64,000 nt of DNA from Pythium myriotylum (GCA_023091665.1 JALJCQ010000029.1:310001-374000), one strand, 5' to 3'; numbered from the stretch's first letter, positions 40,694 through 52,243 are shown. The notes: generated by a model from the sequence alone, not told the origin. Numbers and translations: made by a program.

Positions 40694-43600
40694 CTACTGG
40701 AACCATCCAGGATGATCATGTTCGCAAGCGCGAACAAGATCAGAGCAATCTTGCCTGAGAATACTCTCATCGACCCAGGAACTCTGGTTGCTTGGATACC
40801 CAAGCCACTTGACCAAGAGCTGGCGGACGCCATTGTGCACACGCACACTGTCGAGAGACTCGACGTGATAATGGCGTTCGCCATTCCTGTCGATCGCAGG
40901 CAAAGGAGCGCGCACCGGTCGCAGCGACTGTCGGTGGTTGCATATCGGCGGCAACTCCGCTTGGAATTGTTTCCGACGACTCTTCGTCCGCTTCATCTCC
41001 ATCAGGGCGGAGATATGGCTTGAGCAAGCCGGCGTAGAACGTCGGGTGCGTCTTCAACCATGTTGGCAGATCGACCCTGTAGGAGTTTCCACTCCGCTTC
41101 AACACCTTGAACGGGCCGATATATCTCGGCAGCAGCTTTGAGCTGCCCAAGCTGGACACAGCATTCTGTGACAGGTTCTTCGTGCTGACAAGCACATAGT
41201 CGCCTGGCTTGAACACATGCGTGTTCTTCCGACCGTGCTTGTCGGCTTGTTCCTTCTGAACATCTTGGGCAGCTGCCATCGCGTCACGCACGCGGGTGAT
41301 GATATTCACACGTGTCGACAGGAAGTCGTCGATCTTGCGGCGCTCCGCCGACTTGGAAACACCTTCCAGCTGGGAGGCAAGTAATTGCCGAGCCCCTCCC
41401 CCACCAGACTGGGCACTGCCCATGAGACAGAGCGGCAGCGCTGGGTGTCTCAACCCGTTCACGTAGAACGGCGACAGACCTGTCGAGGCATGAACAGAGT
41501 TGTTCATGGCGAACTCCACCATGGGGAGGTGGTCGCACCACGAGAGTGGGTCACTCGCACAATACGAGCGGAGGATATCCTCGACGACGCGGTTGGCGCG
41601 CTCGGTCTGGCCATCGGTCTCCGGATGGTCCGTCGTCGACATGTCGAGCCTGGAGCCCAGGATTTGGAGAAGTCCCTCCCAGAAATCGCTGGTGAATCTG
41701 GGATCCCGATCGGAGACAACCGAATCGGGCAAGCCGTGGAGACGGAATACGACGTCAACGAAGAGTCATGCACAGTCGAGACCTGTGCAGGTGTCTGACA
41801 CCGGAGCAAGATAAACCATCTTGCTGAGACGGTCGACGAAGACCAGCACACCATTGTGCCCTCTGGACGTCTTCGGCATGCCGAAGAAGAAGTCCATGCC
41901 CACAGAGCGCCAGCAGTCGCTGGGGACAGGCAGGCTCTGAAGCGGGGCCTGAGAGTGTGAACTTGGCTTCACTCGTTGACAGACGTCACACGTGCGGACA
42001 TACCGCGACACCCACTTGTACATCTTGGGCCACCAAAATCTTGGGCTGAGAAGCGAGTACGTCTTCTCACGGCCAAGATGGCCAGTACCGGGTGCGTCGT
42101 GGGCGCCATGCGCGATCACGTATCGCAGGTCGTCGTCTGCAGGAACGACAACGCGAGCTTCTTCGCTGTTCGAGACCTGATATTTCAGGAGGCCGTCTTC
42201 GAACGTGTACCGATGGAGTCGGGCTCGAACACGAGGCGAGAGTGACTTCTCCGAGTCGGACGACTTGAGAGCGCGAATGATCCCCGCACATTGTGCGTCG
42301 CCTGCGTAGGCGTCACGAATCAAGTCGTAGACATCAGAAGCAACTGATGTGAGATGGTTCATCTCGTAGTCGGGACGCCGAGAGAGTGCGTCCGCCAGCA
42401 CGTTGAGCCGACCCGGCTTGTACTCAACAGTAAAGTTGTATTCTGAAAAGAATGACAACCAGCGAGCCATTCGCGGCGACAAGTGCGGGGACTGTGTCGC
42501 CGTGCGTAGAGACACATGGTCTGTGTAGACCACGAAGGGCAACGCGCCGAGAAGGTGAACGCGGAACTTCACCAAGGCGTACTTCATCGCCAACAATTCC
42601 TTGTCGTGAACTGGATAGTTCTTCTCGGCCGCTTGGAGCTGGCGAGACTGATACGAGATAACTCTCTCGTGACCATCTTGGTCCTTCTGCAAAAGTGCAC
42701 AGCCGATCGCATAGTCGGAGGCGTCACAGACGACGCTGTACGGAGCGGAGTCATCCGGCAACGCCAGGATCGGTGCTTGGAGGAGACTCTCCTTGATCTT
42801 CTGGAAGGCAGCTTCCGGGTCGTGAGACCACGACCACTCAACATCATTCTTGAGCAGCTGAGTCAGCGGCCGAGCCATCTCGGCGTAGTTCTTCGTGAAC
42901 CGATGCAAGTAGTTGGCGAGACCCAACCACTTGCGTAGGTCCTTCACGGACCGTGGCGATGGCCACTCGGCGATTGCCTTCACCTTCTCGGGATCCGCCC
43001 GAACACCGTCGACTCCGACGAAACACCCAAGCACTGGGATCTCTTCGGCACCGAAGATACACTTATCCAAGTTGGCATAAAGCTTATGCTCCTCGAGGCA
43101 TTCGAGAACTTGGCGGAGGTGATCCTCATGGAGCGTATCCAAATCACGACCGGGCTCCGGCTTCGTGTGGACGTAGATGTCGTCAAAGTACGTCTGCGCG
43201 AACGCTCGCAGGGGACGGAACAAATGGGTCACCAAGCGATTGAACGTCGCCGGGGCGTTCGACAGCCCCTGTGGCATCACGAGCCACTCCCAGAGCATGC
43301 CGCTCGGCGTACTGACGGCAGTCTTGGGGATGTCCCCACGCTCCATGAGCACTTGGTAATAACCGTCGACCAAGTCGAGAGAACTGAATTTTTTCGCGCC
43401 GGACATCCGGTGGATGATCACATCCTTCCGAGGGATCGGAGTGGACGCAGGAATCGTCTGTGCGTTCAACTTGTTGTACGCGTGGACGATCCTCCACTTG
43501 CCATTTGGCTTGCGCACACAGAACGTTGGTGCGCTGTGCGGCGAGACGCTCTCACGCACCAGGCCAGCCTTGGCTTTCTTGGCAAAGAATTCATCAATGA

Positions 43601-45014
43601 AGTCCGATTGTTCGGCTGGCAGAGCCCACTGGCGAAGCGTCGCATAGCTCGAGCCAGGCTTGAGCTTGATCTCGTGGCGAACGCCACGATCAGGGGGCAA
43701 CCCCGCCGGCGGGTTCTTGCTGAGGCAAGTCTCCGCAAACCGCTTGACTAGCGGATAGAACCGATCCTTCGGATTCTTAAGGATGGCCGAACCACGGCGC
43801 GCGTCAACCCTCTGACGAAACTCAACGAGGACATCCTCGTCAATCACCGTCGAGGTGTTGAGTTCAGCGAGGTCTCGCTCAGATCGGAGGATCACAACCT
43901 CAGCGATCTCACCAGCCTTGAGCTCGCGGACGAAATCGTCCATAGGGAGTTCCTCCAAGCTAGTCAGCTCAGAGAACTCTGGCAACGGTGCCATATCGAC
44001 CGTGGACGGATCGATCGACGATCCCGTCATCACATCAACGATGTGCACGTCATACGACGCGTCCGAGAGCGGGAGTGGCTCAGGCCTGGGCTCGGTGATA
44101 TCCGACGACCCTGAATGCGGCTCGACCGCACGCGGACACGCGACAAGGGGACAAATCCCGGAAGCATCTTCCATGCTGGTACTTGGAGGGGGCGGAGACA
44201 ACTCGACGCCCTCTTCTACGCCGTACTCCACGGCAGACGGCACGACCGTCTCCGGAACACCCGAGGTGTCCATGGCGTTCACTACGCCAATGAAGTAGGC
44301 ACTTCCATCATCCTTGATGGGGCTCATCAGCCGGCGGACGAAGGAGGGTTCATGACGCTCCTGAGCTCCGTTCCTGCCGGGAGACGTGCTCCCAATCGAC
44401 TTGGTCCTCCAGTCGATCCATGGCTCGTGGCGCTCAAGCCACGGCATGCCGAGGATGAGGTCAAACCTCTCATCCATGTCGAGCACTGTAAAGCGCTCGA
44501 CTGAGTCGAAATCGACAAACGCAATGCGTAGATCGACTTCGATCTTCTTCGTCTCTGCGACGATGCCCGTCGCAAGACGCACCGAGACTCTTCCGAGATC
44601 TCGCTCACAAGCTTGAGCAAACAGAGAAGCATTCTCAGCAATACTTTGCTTGCGACCGTAATTGCGCGTCGCACCAGAGTCGATTAAGACTCTGAAGGGA
44701 CGTGCAAATCCCTTCACTTGCGCAGTGACGACGATGAGCTCGCCACTGATGCGCAGCTCACCAACTGCTGAGAAGAGATCTTCTTCCGGGGACACCCCGC
44801 CTTGCGATACTGCCGAACTCGGCGTCGCGGAGCGAGGAGTGATCGCCCCAGTAGACTGCCCCGCGTCTACTGGGGACTGTCGTTTCCCTGCGACGTGGAA
44901 GCAGATCCACCTCGGTTTCCCGAGCGCCGCGGTCGACCACGGCGAGCACGACCACCGCCCCTCTTGCGCGGACAATTCCGCTGGAAGTGACCGAACTTCC
45001 CACAAGTAGAGCAC
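40694..45014 (-). pseudogene. Ty3 pol polyprotein (PR-RT-RNaseH-IN-chromodomain), interrupted
   Basis: Retropepsin LIDSGA near residue 112; RT with FVRELK leader and catalytic YFDD near 609-612; RNase H VVCDASDYAIG and TDHVSL; integrase zinc finger H-H-C-C (ending RTCDVCQRVK) and core with SDRDPRF and HPETDGQTERANR; then a GPF/Y-type module (YIGPFKVL) and a chromodomain, HYHVESLDSVRVHNG to LVKWLGYP. An in-frame TGA at 41768-41766 cuts the integrase core after GLDCA; the frame resumes at once. A one-base frameshift near 40910 separates the integrase tail from the chromodomain, which lies in the frame ending at 40694. Pol overlaps gag by 148 nt in another frame, implying ribosomal frameshifting. 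Confidence 0.88.
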
Positions 45015-46003
45015 TTGATGTGAAGAGCCTTCACGTCGATCGCACGCAAGTCGACCGTGCTGAGATCGACTCCACTGAGGTCGATGACACTCAGGTCCAT
45101 CGGTTCGATGACCGGTGGTGGAACCGGCGTGACCGGAGGCGGCGCAGCCGGACTCGCGGATAAACTGCGCGAGAGACGCTGGACGTAGTCCTCCCGCAGC
45201 GCGACGACGAACGCGTCTTCTAGGAGCATGGGCTCCTTGCGGAAAACCGCAGCCTTCTCAGGACCGGGATCCATCCCTTCCATGAACGTCGTCAGCATGA
45301 CGTCTTCTGCGAGCGCATTCGCAGCCATGTTGGCCCGGAGTTGACGTAACTCCTGCACATACGTGTGCAGCTCGCGGCCACCTTGCCGACAAGCGAGAAA
45401 CGCAGCTCGCTGGCGATGCGCCACATTTGGCGGTTGAAACATCGACTTCATCGCCTTGGCAAGCGTTGCCCAGTCGGAAAAACATCCGGGATGCGACGTC
45501 TCGCAAGTGAGGGCCCAAATCTTCGCCCGGCCCGTCATGTTCGAGATCGCAAAGGCGATCTTCTGCCGTTCATCACGGATGCAGCCGGCTGCTGTGGCGA
45601 GTTCGATCTCGCGTTGCCAGAAGGCAAGATTGTCGCTTTCTTCACCCGAATACGGGGACACCGTAACCTTCACGGCCTTCGGACGTTCCGGAGGTGCCGG
45701 CGATGGCACATACGTAGCCGTCGGCGGCACCTGAGCTGGCTGAGTAGCCTGAGTCGCGGACACGCGGGACGTCGCGACGTCGAGAAGATACTTCTCGAGA
45801 GCTGTCTCGTAGTCGCGAAAACGCGCGACATGGGCGATGACTTCGCCGGAGCCGCGTCGGAGCAGCTCGATGACACTTGCTCGGCCATTGATGGCCTCCA
45901 TCTTCTGGAGATAGGTCCACTGGGCCTCATCCAGGTACGGATGGTCTTGACGCGACAGCGTTGAATGGCTTGACGCCATCACGAAGTCGGAAGCTTCGGA
46001 CAT
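44867..46003 (-). CDS. Ty3 gag (capsid-nucleocapsid)
   Basis: 378 aa, intact. The middle part fits a Ty3-type capsid (FWQREIELATAAGCIRDERQ, IWAL, FLACRQG). A zinc knuckle C-S-T-C-G-K-F-G-H-F-Q-R-N-C at about 331-344 and an Arg/Gly-rich tail are the nucleocapsid for RNA packaging. It begins 40 nt from the 5' LTR. A repeated D-L-S-x-(I/V)-D-L pattern lies just before the knuckle. Confidence 0.88.
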   Translation of the reverse strand: MSEASDFVMASSHSTLSRQDHPYLDEAQWTYLQKMEAINGRASVIELLRRGSGEVIAHVARFRDYETALEKYLLDVATSRVSATQATQPAQVPPTATYVPSPAPPERPKAVKVTVSPYSGEESDNLAFWQREIELATAAGCIRDERQKIAFAISNMTGRAKIWALTCETSHPGCFSDWATLAKAMKSMFQPPNVAHRQRAAFLACRQGGRELHTYVQELRQLRANMAANALAEDVMLTTFMEGMDPGPEKAAVFRKEPMLLEDAFVVALREDYVQRLSRSLSASPAAPPPVTPVPPPVIEPMDLSVIDLSGVDLSTVDLRAIDVKALHIKCSTCGKFGHFQRNCPRKRGGGRARRGRPRRSGNRGGSASTSQGNDSPQ

Positions 46004-46026
46004 CGCGATGTCGGCGTCGGATTGAC

Positions 46027-46040
46027 GACAAGTGCTACCA
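46027..46040 (-). promoter_or_regulatory. Primer binding site
   Basis: Two bases after the 5' LTR the element reads TGGTAGCACTTGTC; the TGG start fits pairing with a tRNA CCA end. The tRNA was not identified. Confidence 0.6.
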
Positions 46041-46042
46041 AG

Positions 46043-46344
46043 TGTAACGGTCCACGACCGTACACAGCACCTGCGCTTGAGGAAGCGTGAGCAGCCGCTC
46101 CGAGTCGACCGCTGTCGACGAGCGCCAAGGACTTGGCAAAAGGCGAACTGCTTGTATTCAGATTATTCCCCTGGGGAATAATCCCCCTATACCTGATATC
46201 CCTGGTATCTAATACCCAGGGATATCACCTACTGAATCTAATAAAAGAGAGTCACTACTTAGGGTAACTTTTCCCCTAAGTGGACCACACACGTTATGTA
46301 CCTACACAACCTAACCTACTTGTGTAACCTTGTACCCCGTTACA
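46043..46344 (-). repeat. 5' LTR of the Ty3 element
   Basis: 302 bp, offset 6606 from the other LTR; no difference found by eye. Promoter and polyadenylation functions are expected here. Confidence 0.93.
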
Positions 46345-48770
46345 ATCGTCCAGCACTTGTACACAATGTAGAGAGAGGTAGTGCAAGCAGATCGATGTAG
46401 GCTGAGCGTTCTTAGCCAACTCCCCTCGTAGCGATTTCATGTACCTATGATAAAGCGCGCACTTGTGAGATCAAGCAACGAAGGCCACCACATATTACGC
46501 ACCGCCTTACTCTGGTCTCGGTGACTGTCACGCCGTGACGATTCTCGACACTGTACGCATATTTGCTGGCATTACAGAGAACCATTCTTGTGCGGGATGG
46601 CTCAGAGGGTACAGAATATTTGATATGATTGCGCTTGTCGTCCACAATTGCTTTCGCTCTGACAAACATATCCGCTGGAATAGGACCTACAGTTTCGAAA
46701 AATTGATAAGCTCATTTTACTGCAACACAACCAAGAACAATTAAGGAAATGCGCGCTCACCTTCTCCATAATGACCTGCAAAGACATCCGATTCCTTGCC
46801 ACAGTAGGATAGTATACTTGGCAAAGACTCATTTAGTACAGTTGCCGTGTTCGCGTAGAGCCATGGGAGGCAAACAGATTTGATAGTTCCATTGAATGAT
46901 TCAAGGGCGTTCTGGGAGGGTACAATGCCCATTGTCGAGCCCGCAGCTGATGCAAACCACGAGTTCCATGGGGCACTCATGTACTGCTGCTCAAACCAAT
47001 CCGCGTAATCATTTTCACCATCTTTGCGCCACACCGCCACACAAACTTCACTTAGAGCGGAAAACTGCTCCGCGGAGCGTGCTTCTTGAATCCAGTCGAT
47101 ATGTACAGCAACGTGTGTGTCGTAGTAAGCACGGTCGTTTAGGCGACCTTTCTGTTCACAACTTTTTCTTCTGAAATGTGGCCAGCAAGTGAGGAGACAT
47201 ATATCAGGCCATAAAGTGCGGAATGCATTCGCGATTGGCCACGAGTGGTCAAGACTGCCGAACTTGAAATCTAGGGAAATGTTAAATATTGTTTTGCAAA
47301 ATTCACGCGTGGCTCTGAACAATTCCGTGTAAGTCGATTCATGTTCAGTTCGGACGAACATAAAAGTAAATGGGAGAAAATGCTTGGCATACTTGCGGTT
47401 GACGTATCGTGTGCAGTAAGTACCGAAGCTAACTAGAGTCCATCCTCCGAAATGGATTTTGTACGTGCCGTCTGTGGCACCGATAACAGCGCCCTCTTGA
47501 TCTTGATGTGCTCGCATGGCATTACAGAGTACACGGCGGCTTGTAAAAACAATGCCAATGCACTGTACGGCCCTGTCACCAATTGTTGTCGTGTAAGAAA
47601 AGATTTTGATCACACACAGTTCGTCCATTTTGCTGAGAGCGGAGGATGCAAAGAGACTCCCCCCAGGCGGAGGATCAGCACCAAAAAACTGGACTCGTGT
47701 CGTGACTGTCCTGTCCGCCCCCCACTCATGAATCACAGCGGGACTTTTTATTTCCCAACCTCCTATGGAATTCAACTCTGGTCAGTGCATGACTAGAGAT
47801 ATGTGAGATATATGAGATCTGAAATACCTTCCATGTTCTTTCTCATCCCCGCTTTGAAATTTTTCAACTGCGTTTTCGAAGGAATTCGGGCTGATGCGTA
47901 CTTATTTTTACCGTGCTTCTGGCGGAGTACGCGATCACAGCCGACGGGTCCTGTACCAATAAGAACGTGGCGTGCGTCGTTCTTCATGTGGGCCGATATA
48001 CCAGTCTTGGTTGCGCCCGTCGGATCAGCAGCATGCGCCCCATCTTCGTCGACAACCCACACTTCCCCCAGTGGTCGGATGCGGAGCGCGTGCTCGCATC
48101 CAACATGAGAGTGGCATAAGTAGACCTTTGCACCCTTCCCTTTTTTACCATAGTTCTGTTTTAGCTTGTAGACGGGCTTTTCCTCACCGAGAGGCTCGAG
48201 TGCACATTTTGCATCCTCTTCTGATTGGTGGGATGAAACACGAATCCAGTTGTACTTACGCCTTTTACGCTTGACCGGGGAGGTTGGAGCCGGTTCATCC
48301 GGAACCATAACGTACTCCTCAATGTCGATGGCAGATTCACTAGCGGCCAGACCGTCCCGCTCAGTGGTCCCCACACCTCCTCGCTCACCGACCCCCGCAC
48401 CGAGTGGCCCATCTGTGTGCGCGACGAGCTCCATAGCCACTCTTATGCTCTTTCAGGACTGCGCGAGGCATCTCACAACTTGTCTTGGTCGCTACCAGGT
48501 AGTAATAATAGATCGTGGCTTCGTAACCACTGCAGGCCAAGTTTTGGAGTAGTGACATCCCCGCTTCAGTGTCATTAACTCGGTGCAGTTGTAGCCTGAT
48601 TAGTGCCACTGATAAATTCGTTTGAGTGACCTTGTGTGATGTTACTCGAAGGTCATCCCACACAATGGTGCTACTCAGAGAACATCCTCCGACCTCGTAC
48701 TTACTCGAAAAAAATGCCATTTTACCTTTACTCAGAAAACATCTAGAAATTACTCGGAAACGATCCTTGT

Positions 48771-49563
48771 CCTCTTTTTCACAACCGAGGTGCTCGACAT
48801 ATATGTGTGTATCATCAAGGCTCGACGTGGAGAGATTTGGAGGGAACTCATTAATTCTATCAAATCGGGTTGGATTGAACAGGCCCCGTTCCTCACAGGC
48901 GCTTCCTCCGCGTGAGGCATGGGCAACTTCTGGTCCGAGCAGCCACTCGAGATCGTGCGGAAGGATGATCTGTGGGGGCCGTGGATCTCACGGCCATGGT
49001 CGTCCACTTCCACGACGATTCCCTCAACAGGAAGCCTTGCATCGAGTGAATCGACTTGCGCTTCTCGCGATTGCAATCCGTACAGAGCCTGAAAGGCAGT
49101 CGCGGCTGCTCGTACTACTGCGGTCGTGTGATTCCTGCTGTCGTGCTGCCTCGGGTTCGGTGAAGACGAGAATCCTCAGTTGTGAAAAAATGTGTCCTGA
49201 GCACGATGGGGTCATCTACCAACGGAGCATAGTCGAGAACGCGACCCAGGCTACAAATACTCAACGTATCTGACGATCTGTTGCCTACATGGAGTGCACA
49301 GCCTGTTAACAGATCTGCCGTGGCCATCTCTAGTGGGCTGAGGACGAGCAAGACTGGGCCCACTCACTGAGCTGTGCGCCGGTACCCACAGCTGAGCTGG
49401 CTGGCAATCGGCTGAACTGGCTGAGGATGCCAAGGGGCGCCTATTGAGGCCTTCAGCGAGGAGAGGATTAGGACACGTATAGTAGACACATTGGATAATA
49501 CCATGGAGAAGGAATACAAAAAGAGATCCCAGGAAGTCAAATAGTGTTGTTGTTATTAATACC
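48771..49563. other. Unassigned spacer, no gene seen
   Basis: About 0.8 kb beyond the MULE right end. Only short unrecognised frames. A CTGAGCTGG/CTGAACTGG short repeat occurs near 49391-49424. Confidence 0.4.
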
Positions 49564-49971
49564 TTGGACCTACTCCATCATCACCCGGATATCAACTCGA
49601 AGAGGTCTCCTTTAAAGAGTTCTCAACGCCGACATTGTTCCGACGTGACGTTACATGTGATTGCTTGTCTCTCACGTTCGGGCACACCGCACGCAAGACT
49701 TCGAACAACAGTGTTTCTAAATTGTCACTACTCTGTTACGGGCGCCAGCTCGCCTGCCGAAACAGTCATCGTTGGCTCGAGTTTTAAGTTTGAGCCGAAA
49801 TCGTTTCCACATCAACCTGGTGCCTCACACGTGGTGTATTCGGAATGTGAGATTGTAAAACGGCACCACAGTCCGACCTTGCTGGTATACTTCATCACTG
49901 CAGAATTCGATACTCGAGGTCAATTCCAATATCCAGAGCTTCCCGTGCGAATGCGCGGCATTGTACATTAA
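49564..49971 (+). CDS. Unrecognised 135-residue open frame
   Basis: No family recognised. The C-terminal half alternates hydrophobic strands and turns (VGSSFKFEP, HVVYSECEIV, TLLVYFITAEF) and looks like a folded beta-rich fragment, so it may be the end of a broken gene. Its stop codon lies exactly at the left edge of duplication block B (49963), meaning the last codons belong to the repeated DNA; the frame may be accidental there. Low confidence. Confidence 0.3.
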   Translation: MDLLHHHPDINSKRSPLKSSQRRHCSDVTLHVIACLSRSGTPHARLRTTVFLNCHYSVTGASSPAETVIVGSSFKFEPKSFPHQPGASHVVYSECEIVKRHHSPTLLVYFITAEFDTRGQFQYPELPVRMRGIVH

Positions 49972-51904
49972 CGTGGTCTCTAAGGGTTTAGGGTACTCTA
50001 GATATCAATTTATGCGGTGCTTGAGCGGACGACGTTTCTATATATCGAAAAATATATTTGTCAGAAAAAAATAATTCCAATGGATGCTCGCTTGACACAG
50101 ATACAAAGTATTGATGGGCGAAACACCACTAATTGAGATTACTTTGACAGTTCAACATCAGCTGCGGGCTTGCCGAGCCCAAAAATCCGCGCTTTGGTAA
50201 ACGAATCCACAAAGGACACGTACAGAAAACCAACCTTCTGATGCCGAACGCCCTTATTCTGACGGAAGTCAATAAGCACATACCTGGAACTTCCAGTAAG
50301 GCTCCCATGATATGTCCCTCCAGTTTCAAATCGTTTCGAATGGCCGACTGCATCATCACCATTCACAAGCAACTCCCAAAACCAAAGGATGCTCGAGCCA
50401 CGAATCACCAAGTCAATAAATCCTTTCCTATTGTTTGTGCCCCATTCTGGAGTGACCAGCACATCTCGAGGCAAACACGACACTGTGGCGCCATATAGCT
50501 CCATTTGAATCTGGCGCTCTCGAGCAATACTTCTGGTGTTTCCACAAGCAAAATGCTGCAGTCGTGAAGCACTCATTCGCTTCACACAAGCAACAACGAA
50601 GTCGTCATGCGAGATATCGGACACCATGTACCCCACTGGATCTGTTCGGTTTGAATATAGCCAGATCTTCAGGTGCATATTTGATGCGAAGAGGAGTTGC
50701 TTGTTCTCGCCTTCGTAAAGGAAGCCATATCTGGTCAGTAATTCGACCGCAGCCCGACTACGAGGCGTTCTCGCCTCGTCCGTTGAGAGAAGTACGTTTC
50801 CCGATGCAACGTTATGCATCACTTCACTCATCTTCAGTCTTGATTCGTCCGGCAAATCATGATTTTGCACTACGCGCTCAAATGTGTTGACTGTTGGAAT
50901 TCCTCGCTTTGCTTTGATAAATTCTAGCAAGCCAGCCGAGCGGAGCACCAATTCCATGTCCGATGCATCGATAAGCTCAGGAGGCTTGTTTCTGAACTGT
51001 TCGTCCAAAAATGTGAGGATAGCTTGCGCAATCCCTATATGAGCTGAGCAGAGATCCCAGACGAGGTCTCCAACCTTTGCAGCGACACTGTCACCAACCA
51101 TTTCGTCCAATTCTGCTCGAGAAAGCTGGAGCCCGAGCTTGGTTTTTCCACGAAATAAACCGAACGTATCCGACGGATCGATGGCTATCGGTGTTCCGCT
51201 GCGTTCGCGTCGACCATACGGATCGAAGCTTCCATACGATGAAAACAGCACAACTCTAGGGCCTTCGTATCGCTTTTCGTACAAGTTCTTCAACAGACCC
51301 AACCATAGATACTCGTCGTCATATGTGATTTGCGCCTCATCGATAAAGATAACACGCTCACAGTTGAAGCGCCAAAACTCGTCCAACTCAAACTTGTAAG
51401 TGGATTTGAAATAATCGGACAGGCTCATTGACTTCATTTCGTTGGCCAGCAATCGCGCGACAAGCAACCGTGGTTTAGATTGCACGAGACGATTGCAGAG
51501 TAAATCACAGAGTGCGCTCTTTCCCGATAGTGGTGGCGCTCGGATGAATAACAATCGTCGATACTCTCCGCTGGTAGGGAATAGAAGATTGACGAAATCG
51601 TCGACGAGACTTGATCGAAAAGTCCGAAAAACCGAAGGAACTGCTCCAGTAGTCTTTCTGAGAAACCCAAGTTGTGCGTTGAACTTCTGAAAGCTTCTTT
51701 CGTTCTCATCCAGTGACACCGCTGACCCAATAGCACCGCCGCGCTGTCGCGACGGTGCTTGCACGATGAGCGTCTCTTTCTCATCGATTCCAACCAACGA
51801 GGCCCGCGGATCCAACGCCACCCCTTGCGTGAAGACTGTGAGGTCGGCTGCGATAACATTCGCAGGGAGAGCACGAGAGACTTTGGCAAACACAGCGTCT
51901 CGCA
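49963..51904 (-). repeat. Segmental duplication block B, copy 1
   Basis: Identical to 55378-57319 at offset 5415 except for very few substitutions (for example Arg to Gly in TNNRKGF versus TNNGKGF). It holds the CRN gene from codon ~32 to its stop and 176 bases downstream. After a non-homologous gap, homology returns at 52031-52117 versus 57465-57551. Confidence 0.92.
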
Positions 51905-51998
51905 ACGTATCCACATCCTCAACATCCACGATAACAGAAGTCGCCGACGTCAGAGCGCTCCCGTCTTTGGCCACGAGCTGGAACCACTTTCGCTTCAT
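50139..51998 (-). CDS. Crinkler-type (CRN) protein, NTPase-REase class, copy 1
   Basis: 619 aa from ATG at 51998. Residues 1-85 are a ubiquitin-like CRN header (KWFQLVAKDGSAL; LRDAVFAKV in place of the LFLAK motif) ending at TLIVQAP, the counterpart of the HVLVxxP junction. A P-loop NTPase follows: Walker A APPLSGKS (154-161) and Walker B RVIFIDEA (215-222). The C-terminal part fits the REase-fold nuclease of CRNs: GFIDLVI (Asp529), FWELL (Glu542), then GHSKRF and YVLIDF. CRN proteins act mostly in host nuclei after secretion by a non-classical route; some are thought to come from selfish elements. There is no ordinary signal peptide. The first 31 residues differ from copy 2 although the rest is nearly the same. 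Confidence 0.85.
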   Translation of the reverse strand: MKRKWFQLVAKDGSALTSATSVIVDVEDVDTLRDAVFAKVSRALPANVIAADLTVFTQGVALDPRASLVGIDEKETLIVQAPSRQRGGAIGSAVSLDENERSFQKFNAQLGFLRKTTGAVPSVFRTFRSSLVDDFVNLLFPTSGEYRRLLFIRAPPLSGKSALCDLLCNRLVQSKPRLLVARLLANEMKSMSLSDYFKSTYKFELDEFWRFNCERVIFIDEAQITYDDEYLWLGLLKNLYEKRYEGPRVVLFSSYGSFDPYGRRERSGTPIAIDPSDTFGLFRGKTKLGLQLSRAELDEMVGDSVAAKVGDLVWDLCSAHIGIAQAILTFLDEQFRNKPPELIDASDMELVLRSAGLLEFIKAKRGIPTVNTFERVVQNHDLPDESRLKMSEVMHNVASGNVLLSTDEARTPRSRAAVELLTRYGFLYEGENKQLLFASNMHLKIWLYSNRTDPVGYMVSDISHDDFVVACVKRMSASRLQHFACGNTRSIARERQIQMELYGATVSCLPRDVLVTPEWGTNNRKGFIDLVIRGSSILWFWELLVNGDDAVGHSKRFETGGTYHGSLTGSSRYVLIDFRQNKGVRHQKVGFLYVSFVDSFTKARIFGLGKPAADVELSK

Positions 51999-52030
51999 CG
52001 CTTCTCTCTGCAGCAAATTCGACAGTGATC

Positions 52031-52117
52031 ACAAAATAACCTTACTTGAGGTTTTATGCTGAGTTCCGAGGTTCCGAAACCGAGTTCCGAACCGGTTCCA
52101 AAACGATGTCGTACTTA
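52031..52117 (-). repeat. Upstream part of block B (copy 1)
   Basis: 87 bases matching 57465-57551 with one or two differences, containing internally repeated GTTCCGA words. It is the probable shared promoter of the two CRN genes, lying outside the swapped N-terminal segment. Confidence 0.85.
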
Positions 52118-52243
52118 TAGGCCTGTCAACGTTAAGACCCTTAACTCGCACCAACATCAACTAACGTCAACGTTACAGTTGCAGTGAAGAACTACAAGAA
52201 CTACACAACGACAATGAAATATTTATTCAAAACCAGTCCATAC

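Larger units (their letters stand above)
39437..46344 (-). mobile_element. Full-length Ty3/Gypsy chromovirus-type LTR retrotransposon
   Basis: 6908 bp from TGTAAC to GTTACA, flanked on both sides by ATCGT (39432-39436 and 46345-46349), a 5-bp target duplication as made by Ty3-type integrases. Domain order on the minus strand is gag, protease, RT, RNase H, integrase, chromodomain. The LTRs appear identical base for base, so insertion was recent. Yet pol has one in-frame stop and one frameshift, so this copy is probably non-autonomous. Confidence 0.93.
38960..48434 (-). pseudogene. MULE transposase gene split by an LTR retrotransposon
   Basis: Proposed exons, minus strand: 48434-47828, 47777-46761, 46674-46511, 46461-46345 continued after the insert at 39431-39387, and 39321-38960. 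Introns of 50, 86, 49 and 65 nt are all GT-AG and restore one frame. Exon 1 encodes a basic DNA-binding-like region with Cys/His (YLCHSHVGC). Exon 2 encodes the DDE core: ATDGTYKIHF (first Asp), GSLDHSW (second Asp) with LLTCWPHF (CxxH) after it, and NALESFNGTIK (Glu). Exon 5 encodes a SWIM zinc finger, C-G-C-(9)-C-S-H. The Ty3 insertion lies within exon 4 between the two copies of ATCGT. Exon 3 is the least certain. This would cut and paste the outer element if the insert were absent. Confidence 0.75.
38668..48770 (-). mobile_element. MULE DNA transposon carrying a nested LTR retrotransposon
   Basis: The outer element is about 3.2 kb without the insert. Its terminal parts are degenerate inverted repeats rich in a GAGTA word: left about 38668-38790 (GGATGGTCTCCGAGTAAT, then TTTCTGAGTAAA) and right about 48650-48770, whose complement reads GGATCGTTTCCGAGTAAT, then TTTCTGAGTAAA. 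Exact ends and target duplication were not resolved, so both borders are approximate. It contains the transposase gene described below and the 6908-bp Ty3 element. Confidence 0.6.

Noticed and set aside
40767..41732. Separate integrase gene
   Set aside because: It is the same frame as pol, interrupted only by one TGA; treated as part of one broken polyprotein.
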